This document shows positions 19,305-25,466 of a stretch of DNA of 64,000 nucleotides, piece by piece. The stretch lies in contig NZ_LS483403.1 in assembly GCF_900475675.1 (NCBI RefSeq), positions 1,488,001-1,552,000 on the forward strand, given 5' to 3'. The DNA comes from Streptococcus lutetiensis. Lineage in GTDB: Bacteria; Bacillota; Bacilli; Lactobacillales; Streptococcaceae. The notes below the pieces were generated by a model that searched no databases, was not told the DNA's origin, and saw nothing but the letters and a program-made list of their open reading frames with translations. The translations under genes and the position numbers were made by a program. Position 1 is the first letter of the stretch; each line of letters begins with the position of its first letter.

Positions 19305-20376
19305 GGAAAGTTCTAAAATGAAGTTAGCCACCTAAGGGTATCAAAAAACATCTCAGAGAGATATAATTGTAATCACCACAACAACAATTAGAAAGACTCT
19401 GAGATGCAAAACTATTATACACCAAAAAGTAAACATTTAACACTAACTGAACGTAGAATGATTGAACGTTGGCTTCAAGAAGGGCTCTCAAATCGTGAAA
19501 TCGCTAGGAGATTAGCTAAAGCTCCTCAAACCATTAACAACGAGGTCAAACGTGGTCAGGTTAGACAACAAGTGCGTAAAGGAAAATTTGAAGTGATCTA
19601 CTCAGCTGATTTTGCTCAAAAAGCCTATCAAAACAATCGCAAACGTTCTGTTAAACAAGCCTCCCTAACCAAGGGACTCAAAGAAAAGATAACTCACTAC
19701 ATCGAACAGAAATACTCTCCCGAGATGATGGTAAAGTCAAAAGGGATACCTGTTCCCATCTCCACCATTTACTACTGGATTTATCATGGACACTTAGGAT
19801 TGACCAAGGCTGATATGCTTTATCCTCGACAAGAGAAAGCTAAGAAAAAGCATGCTAGTCCCCATTTTAAGCCAGCTGGAAAGTCTATTGAGGAACGACC
19901 AGAAAGCATTAATAAGCGTGAGAATATCGGTGATTTTGAAATTGATACGGTTATTCAAACACGGGCAAAAAACGAGTGTCTGTTGACTCTAACCGATAGA
20001 AAGAGTCGTTATCAAATCATTCGAGTCATTCCCGATAAGTCCGCGGTTTCAGTCAATCAAGCTCTGAAAGCAATCCTCAAGGATTATCAAATGAATTCTA
20101 TCACAGCTGATAACGGGGCTGAGTTCAGTCGTTTAGCGGAAGTTTTTGACCCTACTCATATCTATTATGCTCACCCGTATTCTTCTTGGGAGCGTGGTAC
20201 TAATGAGAATCATAATAGACTCATCCGGCGTTGGTTGCCTAAGGGAAGCAAAAATGCGACTCAACAACAAGTCGCATTTATTGAAAACTGGATTAACAAC
20301 TATCCAAAGAAACTATTCAATTATAAATCTCCTAAAAAGTTTTTACAGACTGGCTAATTTGAACTTGAAATTTGGC
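19305..20376 (+). mobile_element. IS30-family insertion sequence (1072 bp)
   Basis: The boundaries are set by a perfect 13-bp direct repeat TCCTAAATTTTTT at 19292-19304 and 20377-20389. Immediately inside, the ends form imperfect inverted repeats (GGAAAGTTCTAAAATGAAGT versus GCCAAATTTCAAGTTCAAAT), agreeing at about 17 of 26 positions and converging on TTAGCCA in both. One transposase gene fills it. IS30 elements often duplicate only 2-3 bp, so the 13-bp repeat is notable; it may be a true long duplication or partly a preferred target. Confidence 0.85.
19404..20357 (+). CDS. IS30-family transposase
   Basis: 317-residue transposase with IS30 features: N-terminal HTH LTLTERRMIERWLQEGLSNR plus EIARRLAKAPQTINNEVKRG near 31-50, then the integrase core with GDFEIDTVI near 176 (first Asp), ITADNGAEFS near 233 (second Asp) and RGTNENHNRLIRRWLPKGS near 271 (catalytic Glu). 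Intact, so potentially active. Confidence 0.95.
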   Translation: MQNYYTPKSKHLTLTERRMIERWLQEGLSNREIARRLAKAPQTINNEVKRGQVRQQVRKGKFEVIYSADFAQKAYQNNRKRSVKQASLTKGLKEKITHYIEQKYSPEMMVKSKGIPVPISTIYYWIYHGHLGLTKADMLYPRQEKAKKKHASPHFKPAGKSIEERPESINKRENIGDFEIDTVIQTRAKNECLLTLTDRKSRYQIIRVIPDKSAVSVNQALKAILKDYQMNSITADNGAEFSRLAEVFDPTHIYYAHPYSSWERGTNENHNRLIRRWLPKGSKNATQQQVAFIENWINNYPKKLFNYKSPKKFLQTG

Positions 20377-20410
20377 TCCTAAATTTTTTACCATTTTATT
20401 TTCCCCAAAA

Positions 20411-20437
20411 CAAAAAAGCAGGTGTGCTCTGCTTCTT
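20411..20437. terminator. Bidirectional hairpin next to IS30 element
   Basis: AAAAAAGCAG and CTGCTTCTTT form a stem around GTGTGCT. Located just after the small ORF at 20441-20605 on the minus strand. Confidence 0.55.
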
Positions 20438-20440
20438 TGC

Positions 20441-20605
20441 TTAAAAATCGCCTTTATTAGAAACGGCTAAGTTTGTCTCATAAATCTCCGTTGCAAAATC
20501 TAATTCTTTTCTAAAAGCATTTGCTTCTTCGCGACTTTCAAAAATCTTTTGTGCTTGAACATACTGTTGACCACTGCGCCAGTACATCTTCCTAACAACC
20601 CACAT
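20441..20605 (-). CDS. 54-residue hypothetical protein
   Basis: Not recognised. ATG at 20605 with GAGGTAAGGAT upstream; stop at 20443-20441 followed directly by a hairpin terminator. The peptide begins MWVVRKMYWRSGQQYVQAQK and continues with an acidic/basic helix SREEANAFRKELDFATEI, giving a compact soluble protein with pI near neutral. Coding is supported by ribosome site, normal codon use and terminator placement. It lies between the IS30 element and the pilus remnant. Confidence 0.65.
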   Translation of the reverse strand: MWVVRKMYWRSGQQYVQAQKIFESREEANAFRKELDFATEIYETNLAVSNKGDF

Positions 20606-20777
20606 ATCCTTACCTCGCTTTTCGCTACTATAACTCCAATTATAGCATAAATTTTATGAATTGTTGCAAAATTAAGTCTTGTATTTAACTTTTAATATAA
20701 ACTTCAAATTGACTTAACAAAAAATTTGTGAAAGCGTAACAAAAAAAGATGAGCTTATCGATCATCTTCAATCTTTT

Positions 20778-21125
20778 TTAATTATCCTTAAAAATTATTT
20801 TTAATTGATTAATCGTTTCTTGGTAGTTTTTAGAGTTCATTTGCGGTCGTTTAAGTCCCTTTTGACTGAGGTATTTACCAACTAGGTCACCATGACGTTT
20901 GAGGTACCTGCTACTTGTTATAACAAAGATATAGATAACAATAGCAAGGCAGATTGGAATACCGATAAACGGTGCAATATATAACGCATTGAGCTGCATG
21001 GCATCGGAAGTGGTCTTATCTTCACCATCAGCATTTGGAATGCGATGCCCGCGTACCAGTAGACGTTGGGTATTTATCCCATAAGGTGTACATGTCACTA
21101 AAGTCAGATAATCTTGATTGGGAAG
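20778..21125 (-). pseudogene. Class C (pilus) sortase, C-terminal remnant
   Basis: C-terminal 115 codons of a pilin-polymerising sortase. The conserved end of the catalytic domain is present: PNQDYLTLVTCTPYGINTQR with the active-site Cys in TLVTC, the catalytic Arg in LLVRGHRI, then the C-terminal membrane anchor (LYIAPFIGIPICLAIVIYIFVI) and a basic tail. The whole N-terminal half including the lid and catalytic His is missing. The DNA instead joins a pilin/adhesin gene in another frame at about 21118-21126, so this is a deletion scar, not a gene with a start of its own. Confidence 0.88.
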
Positions 21126-21991
21126 ACTGAAATTGTTCCTCCATCGACAATTTGTGCGGTTACCATTTCATGTTCAACACCTGCATTATCAGTGTACTTG
21201 AAGGTTATATTATGAGTAGTTGTTGATCTCGGACCACCAACTTTATTAAGATTTGCTTTTGACTCAGAAAGATTGCTTGATGTTACCAAGGCATAAGCTG
21301 AAAATTGACTATTATCAAAAGAAACTGATGTAATCTTATGATCGATTTCTTTAACATCTTTTTGCGAAATATTTTCTTGTGAACCATCATCAGGAAAATG
21401 TAAAACATCAAAGTTATCTTTGGCATCCATAGCTTCTTTCGGTATGATTGTCACCTTAACGTCAGCTTTTGGTTCAACTTTTTCACCTTTTGATTCAAAA
21501 GTAATGTCATAGAAAAGGACACTATCAATCGTCTTTTCTGTTAAAGAGTTTTTGACTTTTTCATAATTTGATTGATAAGCTTCATCATCAGTTTTGATTT
21601 CTTTAACAGTCAAGCTTGTATCTTTAGGCAATTGCGCATCCGCATTAACATCAGCTGTAATCATATAATCTTGATTAGTTGCTGTTAATGTTGTTGCCAG
21701 TGTAATTAAGTCATTCTCAGTTGATTCTGTCTGAGAAGTATCTGCTTCTTGTGAACTTTCAGTTGCAGAGCCTAGATTGCTATCAGAATCTCCCAGAGCT
21801 GGAAGGCTTGGTGGCAATTGACTACTTTGTTCTACTTCAACACCAGGTTCTTCTCTAGCTCTTTCCATATCTAATGTGATAGCAGGCAAGATTAGAAGGT
21901 ATGTCGTTACCAGAGCTACCATTACTGCAAGGAAAGTCGCAAGTTTTTTATGCTTTTTAATTAAATTACTTTTTCTAAAAAAATTTCCCAT
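21104..21991 (-). pseudogene. Pilin/adhesin N-terminal remnant fused to sortase tail
   Basis: First ~290 codons of a large surface protein. A long signal peptide (KKHKKLATFLAVMVALVTTY...LPAITLD) is followed by a Ser/Glu/Gln-rich low-complexity stretch (45-90) and a beta-rich domain with KVTIIPKEAM and FSAYALV. It ends at SVFP, where reading passes into sortase-C DNA out of frame and stops at IKII. No repeat region, LPXTG motif or anchor remains. The ATG at 21991 has GGAGG 13 nt upstream. Similar heads occur in accessory pilins/adhesins of streptococcal pilus loci; exact family not assigned. Confidence 0.85.
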
Positions 21992-22046
21992 CGGCTCTCA
22001 CTTTCCTCCCATCCTAAAACACAGTGAATAAGCTTCGATAATACTT

Positions 22047-22643
22047 TTAATTTAGAGTTCCAATATCTGATAAAGACCAGATTCTAACAATTAGTTTACC
22101 AACTAATTGTTCATCCGAAACCGCACCGACAGAAGCATTTCGCGAGTCAATAGAAACTTTACGGTTATCTCCTAAAACAAAGATACGATCTTCTGGAACT
22201 TAGTAAGGGAACTTGATGGTTATCTCACCATAAGCCTTGTTCTCGATGTAGGGTTCATTTATTTTCTTGTCATTGACGTAAACCGTACCATCTTTTGTGA
22301 TGTTGACCCAGTCGCCAGATTCAGCAATGACACGTTTAACTAAGATATTATTATTATAAAACGCGACGATGTCTCCTATCTTAAAGTGATTACTCTTAAC
22401 AGCTAATACGATATCCCCGCTTTCTAGCATCCCCTTCATGGATTTCCCATAGATCCTGAGGGTTGGAAGGTAAAGCATAGCTACCAAAATCGCAAAGGCG
22501 ACTACTACAATTAACATAAAAACCGTGCTTCTTATCTTCTCGGTAAAAAGTTTACGGTATTTCGCTTTTTTATATAACTCTTCAATCTCACTGGTTGTGG
22601 GAAGAGTAATTTCGTTATCCTTTTTCATACTCCGCTTCTCCAT
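22047..22643 (-). pseudogene. Pilus-linked signal peptidase I, nonsense codon
   Basis: Signal peptidase I homologue of the kind found in pilus loci. One membrane segment (FMLIVVVAFAILVAMLY) is followed by catalytic-Ser box YGKSMKGMLESGD and catalytic-Lys box VKRVIAESGD. Translation stops at a TAA (22202-22200) after IKFPY, but the same frame continues VPEDRIFVLGDNR...SIDSRNASVG to a proper end at 22047, giving about 195 codons. The likely change is CAA to TAA. The catalytic pair survives; the conserved GDNR/SRD box is cut off. Best start is ATG 22628. Confidence 0.88.
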
Positions 22644-22884
22644 TCATTTGTTTGACATTCTTAAAGTACAAGTCTGCTGCTCTTTGGCTTTCTTCAAAAG
22701 CCTTTGTCAAACTAAGGGAAGCTTCTGCGATAGAACCAGCGTTGGCTAGTTTTATCTCTTGATTTTCTAATTTTTCATTGGCTTTTGCCAATTCATCTCT
22801 TAATCGGTCGATTTCTTTACTCTGCGCTAGCATGATTTCATATAGTTCGATACGTTTTAATCTTCGAAAATTACTTCTACTCAC
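22615..22884 (-). CDS. Small coiled-coil protein of pilus locus
   Basis: 89-residue protein, not assigned to a named family. It is highly charged and predicted helical throughout: SRSNFRRLKRIELYEIMLAQ, then heptad-like SKEIDRLRDELAKANEKLEN and a second helix SLTKAFEESQRAADLYF. It overlaps the start of the signal-peptidase remnant and heads the pilus remnant cluster. Similar short coiled-coil genes precede signal peptidase/pilin genes in other streptococcal pilus loci (recollection of context, not a search). Confidence 0.6.
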   Translation of the reverse strand: MSRSNFRRLKRIELYEIMLAQSKEIDRLRDELAKANEKLENQEIKLANAGSIAEASLSLTKAFEESQRAADLYFKNVKQMNGEAEYEKG

Positions 22885-23038
22885 ATAAATCGCCTCGATT
22901 CTTCTTATTATTAAGCGTTCTTCTTTAATCTCATTTTAGTACTTTTGACCTTTATTTTTTAATTATTTTCTGTAGATTTTATTAAAAAATTTCGGCATTT
23001 TTGGTTTTATGAAAAAATTTCTTATGAATACAAAAAAG

Positions 23039-23063
23039 AAGCTGAGAATTTTTATCTCAGCTT
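23039..23063 (-). terminator. Terminator closing the micro-ORF array
   Basis: AAGCTGAGA / TCTCAGCTT stem with an AT loop, followed on the minus strand by CTTTTTTG. It sits about 50 bp after the last peptide ORF and separates the array from the pilus remnant. Confidence 0.85.
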
Positions 23064-23110
23064 CAAAAAATTTTTTCATATGTTATCTAACATACCATTC
23101 TCATAAGGAG

Positions 23111-23167
23111 TTAGGCTGTTAGATTATTATCTCCGTTTTTATAGCGATTTAAATTCATTTTCAGCAT
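23111..23167 (-). CDS. RYKNGD micro-peptide 6 (18 aa)
   Basis: Encodes MLKMNLNRYKNGDNNLTA. GGAGG lies 10 nt before the ATG at 23167; stop TAA. The core L-N-R-Y-K-N-G-D aligns with the other copies, with its own codons (CGC TAT AAA AAC GGA GAT). It has a five-residue tail after the core. An alternative overlapping start at TATATG gives an 11-residue out-of-frame peptide and is not preferred. Confidence 0.75.
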   Translation of the reverse strand: MLKMNLNRYKNGDNNLTA

Positions 23168-23247
23168 TGTACATATACCTCCACGAGTTTTTTTACCTCC
23201 ATGAGTTTTTTAGTCACTACTTTTTTACATTGGTATCACTCCTTTAG

Positions 23248-23301
23248 CTATTTTATGCAACTAGCTAAAGTATCACCATTTTTATATCTTGCTACGTTCA
23301 T
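23248..23301 (-). CDS. RYKNGD micro-peptide 5 (17 aa)
   Basis: Encodes MNVARYKNGDTLASCIK. GGAGG is 6 nt before the ATG at 23301. Shortest N terminus of the set: the core starts directly after Met. Core codons are AGA TAT AAA AAT GGT GAT. After its stop, a second site AAAGGAGTGATACCA leads to ATG-TAA, an aborted start. Confidence 0.78.
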   Translation of the reverse strand: MNVARYKNGDTLASCIK

Positions 23302-23347
23302 AAGATACCTCCATTAATTGAAAATACTCACATAACAACGATAATAA

Positions 23348-23461
23348 TCAAATTTTTTCTGTTTTTTTGATAGGGCGATTGACTCGTCGCCATATCTTTT
23401 TTGAGTCTCCATTTTTGTAACGGCCTACATTGATTGCTTTCACATCTATTACAACTTTCAT
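23348..23461 (-). pseudogene. RYKNGD micro-peptide 4, degenerate copy
   Basis: Open frame of 37 codons starting MKVVIDVKAINVGRYKNGD and continuing with a basic tail (SKKIWRRVNRP...). No Shine-Dalgarno precedes the ATG at 23461. Inside it, ATG-TG-AAAGCAATCAAT looks like the ATG-TTG-AAA start of copies 2 and 3 with one T lost, so the native start was probably ruined by a 1-bp deletion. Core codons match copy 3 except GGC for GGT. It may be silent. Confidence 0.6.
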
Positions 23462-23652
23462 TAAAAAATTAAAAGCTTTTTTTCAAACATGGAAGCAATA
23501 TGATTAGAAGCCCTTTCGATTACTACTGTTACTAGCAACAAAATCAACCGGTATTATTTCTTGCGCTAGCTATTTCTAATCGTTCACTTCCAATTAATAT
23601 CTTCATCTAAAATGTGACATCACTCCTTCATTGACCTAAATTCAACTAGTTG

Positions 23653-23694
23653 TTAGTCTCCATTTTTGTAACGACCTACATTCATCATCAACAT
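23653..23694 (-). CDS. RYKNGD micro-peptide 3 (13 aa)
   Basis: Encodes MLMMNVGRYKNGD, ending exactly at the core Asp. GGAGG is 8 nt before the ATG at 23694. Core codons are GGT CGT TAC AAA AAT GGA GAC. After its stop comes AAGGAGTGATGTCA and a short frame ending in ARNNTG, possibly another decayed unit. Confidence 0.78.
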   Translation of the reverse strand: MLMMNVGRYKNGD

Positions 23695-23772
23695 AAGACG
23701 TTCCTCCGATGTTTCTTTTGTTACAATTTTTTTGAGATTTGAGGTATAAATCTTTATGGCTAATCAAAGTGA

Positions 23773-23814
23773 CTAATCACCATTTTTATAGTGTCCTAAG
23801 TTTAATTTCAACAT
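23773..23814 (-). CDS. RYKNGD micro-peptide 2 (13 aa)
   Basis: Encodes MLKLNLGHYKNGD, the only copy with His instead of Arg before Tyr, and again ending at the core Asp. GGAGG is 8 nt before the ATG at 23814; stop TAG. Core codons are GGA CAC TAT AAA AAT GGT GAT. Confidence 0.78.
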   Translation of the reverse strand: MLKLNLGHYKNGD

Positions 23815-23852
23815 AAGCGCCACCTCCATAACGTAAAGTTAACTGTGCCTAC

Positions 23853-23912
23853 TTAACTCCGACTAGAGACTTTATCACCATTTTTATACCGGGCAACATG
23901 TGGCTTCATCAT
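23853..23912 (-). CDS. RYKNGD micro-peptide 1 (19 aa)
   Basis: Encodes MMKPHVARYKNGDKVSSRS; first ORF of the transcript. AAGGAGG lies 11 nt before the first ATG at 23912 (14 nt before the second). Core codons are GCC CGG TAT AAA AAT GGT GAT. It has a short basic/Ser tail. Confidence 0.78.
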   Translation of the reverse strand: MMKPHVARYKNGDKVSSRS

Positions 23913-23965
23913 AAGAATTGTTACCTCCTTATTCCGTTTCTTCTGTCATCCTTCTTTACACTTTT

Positions 23966-23995
23966 ATTATAATGTATCCGCTTACCTTTTGCCAA
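23966..23995 (-). promoter_or_regulatory. Promoter of the micro-ORF array
   Basis: Minus strand TTGGCA (23995-23990), 18 bp, TATAAT (23971-23966), 54 bp before peptide 1. It is divergent from the mutY promoter about 90 bp away. Confidence 0.7.
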
Positions 23996-24061
23996 GAGAT
24001 ATGTGCTTTTTATTAAAAATTTTTTTCCAAGAACTTTTATTACCCTTAAGATATGAACTTT

Positions 24062-24078
24062 GCTAAAATGGAAACATG
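24062..24078 (+). promoter_or_regulatory. mutY extended -10, leaderless start
   Basis: TGCTAAAAT (24061-24069) is an extended -10; only 6 nt (GGAAAC) separate it from the mutY ATG at 24076, so the transcript would begin at or next to the start codon. Confidence 0.5.
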
Positions 24079-25224
24079 ATTAATTTAACTGATTATGGGA
24101 TTAAGATGTGGGACGATGAAAAAATCGCTTCTTTTCGCCGTACCCTGCTCAATTGGTATGATAATGAAAAACGCGACCTGCCTTGGCGCAGAACTAAGAA
24201 TCCTTACTTTATATGGATTTCTGAAATTATGCTGCAACAGACACAAGTGGTTACGGTAATCCCCTATTATGAACGCTTCTTAGAATGGTTCCCAACGATT
24301 GAAGATTTAGCCAATGCTCCTGAAGAGAAATTGCTAAAAGCTTGGGAAGGACTAGGTTACTACTCTCGCGTACGCAATATGCAAAAAGCTGCTCAGGAAA
24401 TCATGGAAAAATTTGATGGTGTCTTTCCTGATAATCACAAGGATATTCTTTCTTTAAAAGGAATTGGCCCTTATACGGCTGGTGCTATCGCAAGTATTGC
24501 CTTCGGTTTGCCTGAACCTGCTGTTGATGGGAATGTCATGCGCGTGATGGCGCGCCTTTTTGAAGTCAATTATGATATTGGTGACCCCAAAAACCGCAAA
24601 ATTTTTCAAGCGATTATGGAAATTTTGATTGACCCAGAGCGCCCTGGAGACTTCAACCAAGCACTGATGGATCTGGGGACTGATATCGAATCAGCCAAGA
24701 ATCCTCGTCCAGATGAGTCTCCGATTCGCTTTTTCAGTGCAGCTTATTTACACGGGACTTACGATAAATATCCGATTAAACTTCCTAAGAAAAAGCCCAA
24801 GCCGCTACAACTTCAAGCTTTTGTCATTCGAAATAGCAAAGGTGATTTCTTATTAGAAAAAAATCTTGATGGGCGCTTGCTTGGCGGCTTCTGGTCATTT
24901 CCAATCGTGGAAATAGACTTTATCGGACAGCAGCTAGATTTGTTTGAAAAATATACCACTTCCCTTCAAACCGTCTCACAAAAAGCACTTTTCGAAAGAA
25001 ATTATCAAGTCGCTCCTGACTGGACTAAGCGAGAATTTAACCTAGTCAAGCACACCTTTAGCCACCAAAAATGGACTATTGAACTTCTTGAAGGATTAGT
25101 GAATTCAAACAAAGTAACTACAAGTAAAGAACTCCGCTGGGTCTCACAAGACCAACTTCAAGATTATCCCATGGCTACACCACAGAAGAAGATGCTAGCA
25201 GAATATCTTAAGAAAATTGATTAA
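24076..25224 (+). CDS. mutY: A/G-specific adenine glycosylase lacking Fe-S cysteines
   Basis: Removes adenine mispaired with 8-oxoguanine. The 382-residue protein has the HhH-GPD domain with catalytic Glu in SEIMLQQTQV near 49-58, hairpin LSLKGIGPYTAGAIAS near 126-141, catalytic Asp in AVDGNVMRV near 157-165, and a C-terminal NUDIX-like 8-oxoG domain (GRLLGGFWSFP). The family's usual Cys-X6-Cys-X2-Cys-X5-Cys cluster should follow at about 205-222, but the segment reads GTDIESAKNPRPDESPIRFF and the protein has no cysteine at all. Cluster-free MutY is known in some lactic acid bacteria. The first ATG fits streptococcal homologues (xxLxxYGIxMW). Confidence 0.96.
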   Translation: MINLTDYGIKMWDDEKIASFRRTLLNWYDNEKRDLPWRRTKNPYFIWISEIMLQQTQVVTVIPYYERFLEWFPTIEDLANAPEEKLLKAWEGLGYYSRVRNMQKAAQEIMEKFDGVFPDNHKDILSLKGIGPYTAGAIASIAFGLPEPAVDGNVMRVMARLFEVNYDIGDPKNRKIFQAIMEILIDPERPGDFNQALMDLGTDIESAKNPRPDESPIRFFSAAYLHGTYDKYPIKLPKKKPKPLQLQAFVIRNSKGDFLLEKNLDGRLLGGFWSFPIVEIDFIGQQLDLFEKYTTSLQTVSQKALFERNYQVAPDWTKREFNLVKHTFSHQKWTIELLEGLVNSNKVTTSKELRWVSQDQLQDYPMATPQKKMLAEYLKKID

Positions 25225-25322
25225 GACCAATTTAAGCAAAGCTTTCTATAATATAGCCATTCCTAATGATAATATCTCAAGATGAATCGTTTACGGATAT
25301 TAAAAACGTATCCTCAAGTAAG

Positions 25323-25349
25323 AGCCCTGATGTTTCAGGGCTTTTTTTC
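25323..25349 (+). terminator. Terminator after mutY
   Basis: AGCCCTGA-TGTT-TCAGGGCT followed by TTTTTT. Confidence 0.9.
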
Positions 25350-25466
25350 TTGTCATACTATATTCTTAAAAAATGATACTTTCCTCTCTTATAACAAAAA
25401 CGTTTTCAATTATTTTGAAAAAGGAGTATGATAAAGGTAATTATTTGTGTAAAAAGAGTTGACTAT

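Noticed and set aside
23060-23101. A seventh peptide copy (TPYENGMLDNI) after micro-peptide 6
   Set aside because: Only YxNG is shared, and there is no start codon with a ribosome site in that frame.
22981-23120. Plus-strand frame starting MKKFLMNTKKKLRIF across the array terminator
   Set aside because: It reads through the terminator stem and into the last micro-ORF from the opposite strand, with no ribosome site.
23111-23912. Micro-ORF array as a CRISPR array or simple DNA repeat
   Set aside because: Spacing is irregular (about 100-190 bp), repeats match at the peptide level but not as identical DNA repeats, and each has a ribosome site.
20778-23995. Phase-variable pilus control by tandem GCAGA repeats, as described for a gallolyticus pilus locus
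   Set aside because: No such short tandem repeat is present upstream of the adhesin remnant.
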